From the NCBI GenBank assembly GCA_019113175.1, contig DXHY01000002.1, forward strand, positions 1-64,000: a stretch of 64,000 nucleotides of DNA. Direction: 5' to 3'. This document shows, one piece after another, positions 16,102 through 27,064 of the stretch; the first letter of the stretch is position 1, and each line of letters starts with the position of its first letter. The stretch comes from Candidatus Eisenbergiella stercoravium. GTDB taxonomy: Bacteria; Bacillota; Clostridia; Lachnospirales; Lachnospiraceae. The notes beneath the pieces were generated by a model. It was not told where the DNA came from, ran no database searches, and saw only the letters and a list, made by a program, of their open reading frames with translations. Made by a program: the position numbers and the translations under genes.

Positions 16102-17472
16102 ATGCAGACGATTGAGGATAAATGGGACGAAATCAAGGAAAATATCAGAAAGGAATACGATCTTTCCGACGTTTCCTTTCACACATGGGTGGAACCCCTT
16201 CGGTTTTTCGACGTTCAGGATGATGTTGTAACCATTCTGATTCCGTCTGATCAGTCCCATGCGCTCAACTACATTTCTTCCAAATATAAAGACTTTTTTC
16301 ATGTCATCATTTCGGAAATGATGGATCATGAGTATGAAATTGCCTTTATATTGGAAAAAGACGCGAAAAAGAAGGAGGCTGTCCAGGAGGAAGACCTGAA
16401 GACTCCCTTTAATCCCGTCTACAATATTAATTATGAAAATGCGAACCTGAATCCCAAGTACAAATTCGACACCTTCGTCGTGGGAAGCAACAACAAGTTC
16501 GCCCATTCCGCGTCCCTGGCGGTTGCCGAATCGCCTGGAGAAGCCTATAATCCTCTGTATCTTTACGGCGGAGCCGGTCTGGGAAAAACTCACCTGATGC
16601 ATTCCATCGGGCATTTTGTGCTGGAGAAAAATCCCGACATGAAGGTGATCTACGTCACCTCCGAATCCTTCACCAACGAGGTCATCGATTCCATCAGAGG
16701 CGGTAATGCTGCAGCAATGACCAATCTGCGGGACAAATACCGGACGGTGGATGTACTCATGATCGATGACATACAATTTATAATAGGAAAGGAAAGCACA
16801 CAGGAGGAATTTTTCCACACCTTCAATGTGCTGCACGGCGCCGGAAAACAGATCGTTCTGTCCTCCGATAAACCGCCGAAGGAAATGGAAACCCTCGACG
16901 AACGATTCCGTTCCCGGTTCGAATGGGGCCTGATTGCGGACATTCAGCCGCCCGATTACGAAACGAGAATGGCAATTCTGCGGAAAAACGCGGAGAACTA
17001 CGACAAAAAAATCGACGACTCCATCTTCCAGTACATCGCAACCAACATCAAGTCAAACATCCGCGAGCTGGAAGGCGCCTTTAACCGCATTATAGCCAAA
17101 TCCAAGATTGAAAATCAGCCGGAAATCACGCTGGAGCTGGCGGAAGATGCCCTGAAGGACATTATCAATCCGGACAAGCCTGACAAAATCACGCCTGACC
17201 TGATCATCCGCGTGGTGGCGGAGCATTATGGCGTCAGTCCGGAGGACATCACCTCCAAAAAGAGAAACTCCGAGTTCGTCCTTCCCAGACAGGTAGTCAT
17301 GTACCTCTGCAGGGATCTGACAGATACCTCGCTGGCAAACATCGGCAAACTTCTCGGTAAAAAAGACCACACCACCGTCATTCACGGGGCAAACAAGATC
17401 GCGGACGAGCTTTCCTCCAACGAGGAGCTGAAGAACAACATAGAGATCATCAAGAAGAAAATATGTGTATAA
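16102..17472 (+). CDS. dnaA: Chromosomal replication initiator DnaA
   Basis: This 456-residue protein starts replication by binding DnaA boxes and melting the origin. Domain I is residues 1 to about 85, followed by a charged linker. The AAA+ domain has Walker A GGAGLGKTH near 156 and Walker B MIDDIQF near 220. Domain IV carries the DnaA signature DHTTVIHGANKI near 422. The ATG follows AGGAGGTTCAGGG. DnaA-box clusters lie on both sides of the gene. Confidence 0.98.
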   Translation: MQTIEDKWDEIKENIRKEYDLSDVSFHTWVEPLRFFDVQDDVVTILIPSDQSHALNYISSKYKDFFHVIISEMMDHEYEIAFILEKDAKKKEAVQEEDLKTPFNPVYNINYENANLNPKYKFDTFVVGSNNKFAHSASLAVAESPGEAYNPLYLYGGAGLGKTHLMHSIGHFVLEKNPDMKVIYVTSESFTNEVIDSIRGGNAAAMTNLRDKYRTVDVLMIDDIQFIIGKESTQEEFFHTFNVLHGAGKQIVLSSDKPPKEMETLDERFRSRFEWGLIADIQPPDYETRMAILRKNAENYDKKIDDSIFQYIATNIKSNIRELEGAFNRIIAKSKIENQPEITLELAEDALKDIINPDKPDKITPDLIIRVVAEHYGVSPEDITSKKRNSEFVLPRQVVMYLCRDLTDTSLANIGKLLGKKDHTTVIHGANKIADELSSNEELKNNIEIIKKKICV

Positions 17473-17539
17473 CTTTGTTTATGAACGGTTGAAAGCCTGT
17501 TGAAGGGCTGGGGAAACGTTGTGAATCCCCTGAAAAACA

Positions 17540-17730
17540 GTCTGAATGTGGATAAGTACCCCCTCAGACGCTGTGTGAATAACCGGAAAATTAACCTCAG
17601 CCCATCCGGAAGTTGTGAACAGGTTATCCTTTTCCACATTTCCCGAAACCAGGCGGGTTCAGACCGGTTATCCACATATCGACAGCCCCTATTATTAATA
17701 TTACGAAATATATATATTTATTTATTACAT
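17540..17730. other. oriC right part: DnaA boxes and AT-rich unwinding region
   Basis: In the dnaA-dnaN gap, boxes occur as TGTGGATAA at 17547-17555 (-), TGTGAATAA at 17574-17582 (-) and TTATCCACA at 17668-17676 (+). Fifteen bases on, 17692-17730 is almost pure A/T (only two non-A/T bases), a good candidate for the DNA unwinding element. It is followed by a short GC-rich run (GGCGCGCCCGCGCCCGGCGC). Confidence 0.8.
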
Positions 17731-17800
17731 GGCGCGCCCGCGCCCGGCGCCGGAAGGCTGCCGAAACCATGTGAATTCACAGAAGGGAGTTTATGCACAA

Positions 17801-18910
17801 ATGAAATTAATCTGCTCCAAAGGAAATCTGCTGAACGGCCTTCAGGTTGTATCCAAAGCCGTTCCCAATAAAACCACAATGTCCATTCTGGAATGCATTC
17901 TGATCGATTCCACGGAAGGCCAGATCAAGCTGACCGCCAACGACATGGAACTGGGAATCGAAACCATAATCGATGGAGAAATCGTTGAAAAGGGAATCAT
18001 CGCCCTGGACGCAAAAATCTTTCTGGAAATCGTAAGAAAGCTTCCTGATAACGATATTACGATTACCACGGATTCAAATTTTAAAACTACGATTACCTGT
18101 GAAAAGGCAAAATTCAACATCATCGGCAAATCCGGAGAGGATTTCTCCTATCTACCCATGATTGAACGCAACGATTCCATTCTTCTGTCCCAGTTCACCC
18201 TGAAGGAAGTGATCCGCCAGACCATTTTTTCCATATCCGACAATGACAGCAACCGTCTGATGAGCGGTGAGCTGTTTGAAATCAACGGGGATACCATGCG
18301 TGTGGCTTCGCTGGACGGACATCGTATTTCCATCCGGAAAATCACTCTGAAGGAAAGCTATCCGGCCAGAAAGGTGGTCGTTCCCGGAAAAACACTGAAT
18401 GAAATCAGCAAGATTCTCAGTGGAGATGCGGACAGAGATGTGACCATCTTCTTCACTGACAAGCATATTGTCTTTGAATTTGACAACACAACTGTAGTAT
18501 CCAGACTGATTGAAGGAGAATACTTCAAGATCGATCAGATGCTTTCCAGCGACTATGAAACAAAAGTAACCATCAACAAAAAGGAGCTCCTTGACTGTAT
18601 TGACCGCGCCACCCTGCTCATCAAGGAGGGAGACAAAAAGCCCATCATCATCAATATTACTGACGGAGCGATGGAACTGAAAATCAATTCCACGGTGGGA
18701 AGCATGGATGAGGAAATCGACATTGAAAAGCTTGGAAAGGATCTGATGATCGGCTTCAATCCCAGATTCCTGATAGATGCTCTCCGCGTGATTGACGATG
18801 AAACGATCACCGTTTATCTGGTAAATCCCAAGGCTCCCTGCTTCATCCGGGACGATGAAAACAGCTATATTTACCTGATCCTGCCGGTGAATTTCACCAC
18901 TGTGGCCTGA
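17801..18910 (+). CDS. dnaN: DNA polymerase III beta sliding clamp
   Basis: This 369-residue protein is the processivity clamp, of normal length and with three repeated clamp domains. The start MKLICSKGNLLNGLQ is typical; an in-frame upstream GTG/ATG extension would run into the oriC GC-rich segment. GGGAG lies 11 bases before this ATG. The conserved C-terminal pocket region YLVNPKAPCFIRDDENSYIY and the ending ILPVN are present. Confidence 0.97.
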   Translation: MKLICSKGNLLNGLQVVSKAVPNKTTMSILECILIDSTEGQIKLTANDMELGIETIIDGEIVEKGIIALDAKIFLEIVRKLPDNDITITTDSNFKTTITCEKAKFNIIGKSGEDFSYLPMIERNDSILLSQFTLKEVIRQTIFSISDNDSNRLMSGELFEINGDTMRVASLDGHRISIRKITLKESYPARKVVVPGKTLNEISKILSGDADRDVTIFFTDKHIVFEFDNTTVVSRLIEGEYFKIDQMLSSDYETKVTINKKELLDCIDRATLLIKEGDKKPIIINITDGAMELKINSTVGSMDEEIDIEKLGKDLMIGFNPRFLIDALRVIDDETITVYLVNPKAPCFIRDDENSYIYLILPVNFTTVA

Positions 18911-18995
18911 CGATTCCGGAATGAATTATGAGATATTCATTTTTGAAATATAAAATATACGCATATATGTATTTACGCAGAAACGAGGTTATTTC

Positions 18996-19211
18996 ATGAG
19001 CACAGTTCAAAGCCTTCAAATCAGGGACGATCATATTAAGCTGGGACAGGCCATGAAAGCTGCAGGTATGGTGGAATCGGGTGTAGACGCAAAATATGCC
19101 ATACTGGACGGCTTTGTCAGGGTGAACGGGAAGGTTGAGCTTCAACGTGGAAAAAAGCTCTTTCCTGGAGATGTTGTGGAATATCAGGGAGAAACGCTGA
19201 AAATCGAGTGA
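18996..19211 (+). CDS. yaaA: S4-domain RNA-binding protein (YaaA/RlbA type)
   Basis: This 71-residue protein consists of one S4 domain, with LGQAMKAAGMVESGVDAKYA and a DGFVRVNGKVE turn. The position between dnaN and recF is that of B. subtilis yaaA, which is linked to 50S ribosome assembly. The start is preceded by CGAGGTTATTTC. The recF start is 10 bases downstream. Confidence 0.9.
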   Translation: MSTVQSLQIRDDHIKLGQAMKAAGMVESGVDAKYAILDGFVRVNGKVELQRGKKLFPGDVVEYQGETLKIE

Positions 19212-19220
19212 GGGCTGTGA

Positions 19221-20300
19221 ATGGTTATCAAATCACTGGAGTTGTCAAATTTCAGAAATTTCAGACTCCTTGATATGAATTTTGACGAAAAAACAAATAT
19301 TTTATATGGCGATAACGCACAGGGGAAAACCAATATTCTGGAAGCAATTTATCTGTGCGCTACCACCAAATCCCACCGGGGAACAAAGGACCGTGACATT
19401 GTGGCCTTCGATGAGGAAGAAGGACATATCCGGATTTTTCTGGATAAAAAAGGGGATGAGATCCGGATCGACATGCACCTGAGAAAGAACGGATCAAAGG
19501 GAATTGCCATTGACGGGCAGAAGCTGAAACGGGCCTCCCAGCTTCTCGGCGTGATGAACGTGGTCTTTTTTTCACCGGAGGATCTTTCCATCATCAAGAA
19601 TGGTCCGGCAGAACGCCGGAGATTTGTGGATATGGAGCTGTGCCAGCTGGACCCCATTTATCTGCGGGATTTAAACAGCTATAACAAAATCGTCAATCAG
19701 AGGAACCGGCTTTTAAAGGACATGGCCTTTCAGCCGGAGCTTTCCGGGACGCTGGATGTCTGGGATATGCAGCTTTCCGGATATGCGAAAAGGATCATAG
19801 AAAGGCGTGCCGTATTCGCGCAGGAACTGAACGGGATCATACGTGAGGTTCATGAAAGCCTTTCCGGCGGGAAAGAAGAGCTTGAGGTTGTTTATGAACC
19901 TCACGTGAAGGCGGATGAGGTGGAGGAACGGATGCAGAGAAACCGGGAACGGGACATCCGCATGAAGCAGACCACTACGGGTCCACACAGGGATGATTTC
20001 GCCTTTGTGGCAAACGGGATTGATATCCGCAGATTCGGCTCACAGGGACAGCAGCGCACGGCGGCTCTTTCTCTGAAGCTGTCGGAAATAGAGCTGGTAA
20101 AGCGGGTGACGAAGGATACGCCCATTCTTCTTCTGGACGACGTTCTTTCCGAGCTGGACAGCAACAGACAGAATTATCTGCTTAACAGCATCGGAAATAT
20201 ACAGACGATTGTCACCTGTACCGGTCTGGATGAGTTTGTAAACAACCGGTTTGAGATCAACCGGGTTTTCCATGTTTCTCACGGAGAGATCAGCGATTAA
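19221..20300 (+). CDS. recF: DNA replication and repair protein RecF
   Basis: This 359-residue SMC-like ATPase helps load RecA at gaps. Walker A GDNAQGKTNILEAIY lies near residue 30. The signature region has FGSQGQQRTAALSLKL, and Walker B LLLDDVLSELD is near 305. The start is preceded by GAGGGCTGTGA. It probably belongs to the dnaA-dnaN-yaaA transcript. Confidence 0.97.
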   Translation: MVIKSLELSNFRNFRLLDMNFDEKTNILYGDNAQGKTNILEAIYLCATTKSHRGTKDRDIVAFDEEEGHIRIFLDKKGDEIRIDMHLRKNGSKGIAIDGQKLKRASQLLGVMNVVFFSPEDLSIIKNGPAERRRFVDMELCQLDPIYLRDLNSYNKIVNQRNRLLKDMAFQPELSGTLDVWDMQLSGYAKRIIERRAVFAQELNGIIREVHESLSGGKEELEVVYEPHVKADEVEERMQRNRERDIRMKQTTTGPHRDDFAFVANGIDIRRFGSQGQQRTAALSLKLSEIELVKRVTKDTPILLLDDVLSELDSNRQNYLLNSIGNIQTIVTCTGLDEFVNNRFEINRVFHVSHGEISD

Positions 20301-20309
20301 TTTTTATTA

Positions 20310-20338
20310 TTGTGGATAACCCGGATTTATGCTATACT
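20310..20338 (+). promoter_or_regulatory. Predicted gyrBA promoter overlapped by a DnaA box
   Basis: TTGTGG (20310-20315), a 17-base spacer and TATACT (20333-20338) make a plausible sigma-A promoter just after recF. A perfect DnaA box (TGTGGATAA, 20311-20319, minus orientation) covers the -35 element. DnaA binding would compete with RNA polymerase here. Confidence 0.55.
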
Positions 20339-20415
20339 GAAACTGATTTTTTATGAACATTTTTCGTTTTTTTAAATCCCACAGAAGAAAAATGAGGTGA
20401 AAATCCTTCCTGATG

Positions 20416-20453
20416 CCAAAGAAAAACCAGTGATTTCTCTTTGGGGTGTTTTT
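20416..20453 (+). terminator. Hairpin with T-run in the gyrB leader
   Basis: CCAAAGA (20416-20422) pairs with TCTTTGG (20438-20444), then GGTGTTTTT. A second hairpin, GCCGGC/GCTGGC (20490-20515, one mismatch inside), sits just before the gyrB ribosome binding site. Either could attenuate gyrBA transcription or translation. The stems are only moderately strong. Confidence 0.4.
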
Positions 20454-20471
20454 CTGTGACGGATTTTTTAG

Positions 20472-22481
<2,010 letters not shown>

Positions 22482-22543
22482 TGAGGATCCGGATATTGGG
22501 TTTTCTAAAATGATTTTCTGAATGAACGTGAGAAGGAGCAGAC

Positions 22544-25141
22544 ATGGAAGATAATATTTTTGATAAAATTCATGACGTGGACTTAAAGGAGACCATGGAA
22601 AATTCCTATATCGACTACGCCATGAGCGTTATCGCATCCAGAGCGCTTCCGGATGTGAGGGATGGTCTGAAGCCGGTGCAGAGGCGTGTGCTTTACTCCA
22701 TGATCGAGCTGAACAACGGTCCGGATAAGCCGCACAGAAAATGCGCCCGTATCGTCGGAGATACCATGGGTAAATATCATCCCCATGGAGACAGCTCCAT
22801 TTACGGAGCGCTGGTCAATATGGCACAGGAATGGTCCACCCGCTATCCGCTTGTTGACGGACACGGTAACTTCGGTTCCGAGGATGGCGACGGCGCAGCG
22901 GCCATGCGTTATACCGAAGCCAGACTGTCCAAAATTTCCATGGAAATGCTCGCGGATATCAACAAGGATACCGTGGACTTCATGCCAAACTTTGATGAGA
23001 CGGAGAAGGAACCCGTGGTTCTTCCCAGCCGTTTTCCAAATCTGCTGGTGAACGGTACCAGCGGTATTGCGGTCGGCATGGCTACCAATATTCCTCCTCA
23101 TAATCTTCGTGAGGTGATTAACGCCGTTGTAAAAATCATCGACAACCGGGTGAATGAGGATCGTGATACTGATATAGAAGAGGTGCTTTCTCTGGTAAAA
23201 GCCCCTGATTTTCCTACCGGAGGCCTGATTCTCGGAACCAGAGGCTGTGAACAGGCATACCGGACAGGCCGCGGAAAAATCCGCGTGAGAGCGGTTACGA
23301 ATATCGAAACTCTTCCCAACGGAAAGAGTCAGATCATCGTGACGGAACTTCCCTACATGGTAAATAAGGCCCGGCTGATCGAGAAGATCGCCGAGCTTCA
23401 CAAGGAGAAAAAGATCGACGGAATCACCGATCTGCGGGATGAATCCAACCGGGAGGGAACCCGCGTGGTGATCGAGCTGCGCAGGGATGTGAATGCCAAC
23501 GTGGTGTTAAACCGCCTGTACAAGCACACCCAGCTTCAGGATACATTCGGCGTCATCATGCTGGCGCTGGTGAACAATGAACCCAAAATTCTGAATCTTC
23601 TGGATATGCTCAAGCTTTACCTGAAGCATCAGGAGGACGTGGTAACCAGAAGAACGAAATACGATCTCAACAAGGCGGAGGAAAGGGATCATATTCTGCA
23701 GGGACTGCTGATCGCTCTGGATAACATCGACGAGGTGATCCACATCATCCGCTCCAGCCGTACCACGCAGATCGCAAAGGAAAGCCTGATGAGCCGCTTC
23801 GAGCTTTCCGACGCCCAGGCGCAGGCCATCGTGGACATGAGACTGCGCGCTCTCACCGGACTGGAAAGAGAGAAGCTGGAAAACGAGCATAAGGAGCTGC
23901 TTGCGAAGATTGCGGAGTTAAAGGCGATCCTCGCGGACGAAAAGCTTCTGCTCGGCGTGATCCGGGAGGAAATCTCCATCATCGGCATCAAATACGGAGA
24001 CGACAGAAGAAGCAAGATCGGTTATGATGAGGTTGACATCAGCATGGAGGATATGGTTCCCAGACAGAACACCATCATTGCAATGACAAACCTCGGATAT
24101 ATCAAGCGGATGACCGTGGACAATTTCAAGGCACAGAACCGCGGCGGCAAGGGAATCAAGGGAATGCAGACCATTGAGGACGACTTTATCGCAGATCTTT
24201 TGATGACCACCACCCATCACTATGTGATGTTCTTTACAAACTACGGACGCGTATACAGACTGAAGGCCTATGAAATTCCGGAAGCCGGAAGAACGGCAAG
24301 GGGAACGGCCATCATCAATCTGCTTCAGCTTTCTCCCGGAGAGAAAATATCGGCCATTATTCCGGTGAAGGATTATGAAGACAACAAGAACCTGTTCATG
24401 GTGACCCGAAACGGTATTGTGAAGAAGACGCCTGTTGTGGAATACAGCAATGTGCGCAAGAACGGCCTTGCGGCCATCGTTCTCAGGGACGACGATGAAC
24501 TGATAGAAGTGAAGATCACCGATGAAAATACGGAGATTTTCCTTGTGACGAAGCACGGCATGTGCATCCGCTTCAAGGAGACGGATGTCCGCGCTACCGG
24601 CCGGTCCTCCATGGGCGTGATCGGCATGAATCTGGACGATGAGGATGAAATCATCGGCATGCAGCTCGACAGTCAGGGAGAATGCCTGCTGATCGTTTCT
24701 GAAAACGGTATGGGCAAGCGCACCGAGCTGAATGAATTTACCGTTCAGAAGCGCGGAGGAAAGGGCGTCAAGTGCTATAAGATCACCGAAAAGACCGGTT
24801 ATGTGGTCGGCGTGAAGGCGGTCAATGATGATCAGGAGGTGATGCTGATCACCACAGAAGGCGTGATCATCCAGCTGCGCGCAGAGGATATTTCCGTACT
24901 GGGCCGTATCACTTCAGGCGTGAAGCTGATCAATCTGGATGAAGGCGTGAAGGTAGCACAGATCGCCAAGGTCAGGGAGAAGGTATCCGACGGAAGCCGT
25001 GAATTCGAGCAGCCGGAGGACGCAATGGAAGAAATCGAACCGGAGGAAAACGACGGCGATGGGAAGACCGAAGAGGAGCTGATCGAGGAAGGGCTTTCCG
25101 AGGCCGGAGCAGATGAGGATTCCGGGGAAGACGAGGAATAA
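22544..25141 (+). CDS. gyrA: DNA gyrase subunit A
   Basis: This 865-residue breakage-reunion subunit has its catalytic tyrosine in RYTEARLSK (about Y123). The quinolone-determining region reads [17 protein letters not shown]: the key serine is present, and Gly stands where Asp or Glu is common. The C-terminal beta-pinwheel holds two GyrA-box-like motifs, QNRGGKG and QKRGGKG. The last ~55 residues are very acidic. The start is preceded by AAGGAGCAGAC. A strong terminator follows 40 bases after the stop. Confidence 0.98.
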   Translation: MEDNIFDKIHDVDLKETMENSYIDYAMSVIASRALPDVRDGLKPVQRRVLYSMIELNNGPDKPHRKCARIVGDTMGKYHPHGDSSIYGALVNMAQEWSTRYPLVDGHGNFGSEDGDGAAAMRYTEARLSKISMEMLADINKDTVDFMPNFDETEKEPVVLPSRFPNLLVNGTSGIAVGMATNIPPHNLREVINAVVKIIDNRVNEDRDTDIEEVLSLVKAPDFPTGGLILGTRGCEQAYRTGRGKIRVRAVTNIETLPNGKSQIIVTELPYMVNKARLIEKIAELHKEKKIDGITDLRDESNREGTRVVIELRRDVNANVVLNRLYKHTQLQDTFGVIMLALVNNEPKILNLLDMLKLYLKHQEDVVTRRTKYDLNKAEERDHILQGLLIALDNIDEVIHIIRSSRTTQIAKESLMSRFELSDAQAQAIVDMRLRALTGLEREKLENEHKELLAKIAELKAILADEKLLLGVIREEISIIGIKYGDDRRSKIGYDEVDISMEDMVPRQNTIIAMTNLGYIKRMTVDNFKAQNRGGKGIKGMQTIEDDFIADLLMTTTHHYVMFFTNYGRVYRLKAYEIPEAGRTARGTAIINLLQLSPGEKISAIIPVKDYEDNKNLFMVTRNGIVKKTPVVEYSNVRKNGLAAIVLRDDDELIEVKITDENTEIFLVTKHGMCIRFKETDVRATGRSSMGVIGMNLDDEDEIIGMQLDSQGECLLIVSENGMGKRTELNEFTVQKRGGKGVKCYKITEKTGYVVGVKAVNDDQEVMLITTEGVIIQLRAEDISVLGRITSGVKLINLDEGVKVAQIAKVREKVSDGSREFEQPEDAMEEIEPEENDGDGKTEEELIEEGLSEAGADEDSGEDEE

Positions 25142-25181
25142 ACTATATATGGATAAAAAACAGTTTTTGCCTTAAGAGATG

Positions 25182-25219
25182 AAAAGAGGCGGACAGATTC
25201 ACATCCGTCCGCCTCTTTT
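25182..25219. terminator. Strong bidirectional terminator after gyrA
   Basis: AAAAGAGGCGGAC pairs perfectly with GTCCGCCTCTTTT over 13 bases around a 12-base loop. The A-run and T-run make it usable in both directions, for gyrA on the plus strand and the Rpn-type remnant on the minus strand. Confidence 0.9.
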
Positions 25220-25222
25220 AAA

Positions 25223-25643
25223 CTACAGAGAAAATTCCTTAAAAAGCTGCTCCTGAAATTTCCTGTCTGTCACAGCTCTGGATATTTCATCCGAACGGGA
25301 ATTTTCAATCAGAAGCTGGATCAGGCGGTTTACTTTCTGTTCGCCCTGTTCCATACCTTCCCTGATTCCTTCTTTAATTCCTTTTTTAATACCATCATTC
25401 ATCAGCATTTCTCCAAGAATAGTCATGGATATTACCTCCTTTACCTTTTGAACTGCATAAAACATAAGTGGTAACCGAAACATTATAGGTACGGCTGATA
25501 GCTGCTTCATACTCCCGAGAAGCAGACTGGGAAACATCCAGACAGTTCAGAAGATCGACTCCGAAAATGGCAGACGCGCTTTTCAGGGTCAGATCCTCTG
25601 CCTGATGGATTTTACTGTCATTATAACGGGGGTTCTGAAGCAA
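25223..25643 (-). pseudogene. Deleted Rpn-type PD-(D/E)XK nuclease/transposase remnant
   Basis: Two overlapping minus-strand frames together look like fragments of one Rpn-family gene. One frame gives the N-terminal piece NPRYNDSKIHQAEDLTLKSA and then REYEAAISRTYNVSVTTYV. The other gives the C-terminal piece KVKEVISMTILGEMLMNDGI, the GIKKGIKEGIREG repeat and a helical tail. From memory, full members have about 300 residues with the catalytic E-x-K strand between these pieces; that core is missing here. Internal deletions plus a frame change explain this. The family name is recalled, not searched. Confidence 0.65.
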
Positions 25644-25730
25644 AACAACAACCGAAAATAAAGTTAAAATGTAATATGAGAATAAATATGATGATGAAAA
25701 ATAAAAAATATTTTCCGAAAGGAATATTCA

Positions 25731-25923
25731 ATGAAAAGTAAGAAATAAAAAGATATTAAGAAGGATAGAACTGAAAAATCAGACTCCATTATAGTGACAG
25801 AGGAAAAAGCATATGATTTCCTGTATGGATAAGAAATGGGATTCGATTGTTGTTTGTATAATGAATGTATTATGTTTTAAAATAGGGATCAAGCTGAACT
25901 TTTACTGATTATAAATCGTTTGT
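25731..25923 (+). pseudogene. Possible decayed reading frame with three internal TAA codons
   Basis: From the ATG at 25731 one frame reads protein-like stretches (SDSIIVTEEKAYDFLYG, EMGFDCCLYNECIMF, NRDQAELLLIINRL) broken by three TAA stops. It ends at the left edge of the IS element. I do not recognise a family. The rest of the 25644-26034 gap is AT-rich and otherwise featureless. Confidence 0.25.
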
Positions 25924-26997
25924 AGGATTACAATACATATGTTACAACTGAATAATTAAAAAGACGGAAATACATTTTCTGTATTATAGTTTTAGCGACC
26001 AAACCAAACCATACAAGAAAGGATGTATTTCTGCATGGCCAGTATAACACAAGATATGAGATACCGTCTATCCCTGATCCGCTACGCTGACAAATATGGC
26101 GTCTCCAAAGCTGTTGTTAAATATAAGACCAACAGGCAGTATATTTACCGCTGGAAACGCCGTTATGATGGCTCCTGGGACTCTCTGCACGATCGCTCCA
26201 GAAGACCTTACCATCATCCCAGCCAGCATACCCCTCAAGAGATCAAACTCATCCGGGATATGTGGCGCCGCAATTCCCATGACGGTCTCGTTGTTTTTTG
26301 GGTCAAACTCAGGCGGTGTGGTTATTCCCGCTCTATCTCCGGGCTTTACCGCTTCCTCCGCAAACAGGGCATCATGGCCGTCCATCCGCCCAACCCAAAG
26401 TATATCCCCAAACCCTACGAAAAGATGGACTATCCCGGCCAGCGGATCCAGGTGGATGTCAAATTCGTTCCTTCTGCCTGCCTCAAAAACAGCCAGGTCA
26501 TCGGAAAGCAGTTTTTCCAGTACACTGCCATTGATGAGTTTTCCAGATGGCGTTTTGTAGAGGCTTTTGAAGAACACAGCACCTACTCTTCCGCCCAGTT
26601 TGTGGATCATCTGGTAAAGGCATTTCCCGGAAAAATCGAGTGCATCCAGACAGACAACGGGACCGGGTTCACGAACCGGTTCACCACCCATCGGGACAAA
26701 CCCACTCTTTTTGAGAAACGTCTGGAGGAGCATGGCATCCGCCACAAGCTGATCCGTCCCTATACGCCCCGGCACAATGGGAAGGTGGAACGCAGCCACA
26801 GGAAGGACAATGAGCGCTTCTACGCGACCCACCTGTTTTATTCTTTTGAGGACTTCGCCAGGCAGCTCAAGGCTTATAACCGTAAGGACTATAACGATTT
26901 CCCCATGCGGCCACTGGGATGGAAAACACCTGACGAGGTACTTCGGGAGTATTTAAATTCACTGTAACAAATGTTTGACAAACCTATAAAATTTTAA
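25921..26997 (+). mobile_element. IS481-like insertion sequence
   Basis: A single transposase gene is flanked by imperfect inverted ends: TGTAGG...ACATATGTTACA on the left (25921-25946) and, inverted, TATAGG...ACATTTGTTACA on the right (26963-26988). A 15-base direct repeat TGATTATAAATCGTT lies at 25906-25920 and 26998-27012. If that repeat is the target duplication, the right boundary is 26997, but the inverted-repeat match ends at 26988. The right boundary is therefore uncertain by about 9 bases. Confidence 0.75.
26035..26967 (+). CDS. IS481-like DDE transposase
   Basis: This 310-residue protein has an N-terminal helix-turn-helix (YGVSKAVVKYKTNRQYIYRW, about 21-40), an HTH_29/leucine-zipper-like middle part, and an RNase H-fold integrase core. 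The catalytic residues visible are D141 (QVDVKF), D207 (QTDNGTGF) and E252 (NGKVERSH). The start is the ATG at 26035 after AAGAAAGGATG; an ATG four codons earlier is also possible. The frame is intact, so the element may still be active. Codon use is more GC-rich than the AT-rich flanks. Confidence 0.9.
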   Translation: MASITQDMRYRLSLIRYADKYGVSKAVVKYKTNRQYIYRWKRRYDGSWDSLHDRSRRPYHHPSQHTPQEIKLIRDMWRRNSHDGLVVFWVKLRRCGYSRSISGLYRFLRKQGIMAVHPPNPKYIPKPYEKMDYPGQRIQVDVKFVPSACLKNSQVIGKQFFQYTAIDEFSRWRFVEAFEEHSTYSSAQFVDHLVKAFPGKIECIQTDNGTGFTNRFTTHRDKPTLFEKRLEEHGIRHKLIRPYTPRHNGKVERSHRKDNERFYATHLFYSFEDFARQLKAYNRKDYNDFPMRPLGWKTPDEVLREYLNSL

Positions 26998-27064
26998 TGA
27001 TTATAAATCGTTGGATTTGGAGTATTATTAATGTTGCGGCAGAGTGGAATCAGAAATTCTCCAT

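Noticed and set aside
17729-17800. Longer N-terminus for dnaN
   Set aside because: The added residues come from the GC-rich oriC border and do not match the conserved clamp start. The ATG at 17801 gives the normal length.
22544-25141. Quinolone-resistance change in GyrA
   Set aside because: The key serine in HPHGDSS is intact. The Gly at the position of the second acidic residue may be lineage-typical, so no resistance claim is justified.
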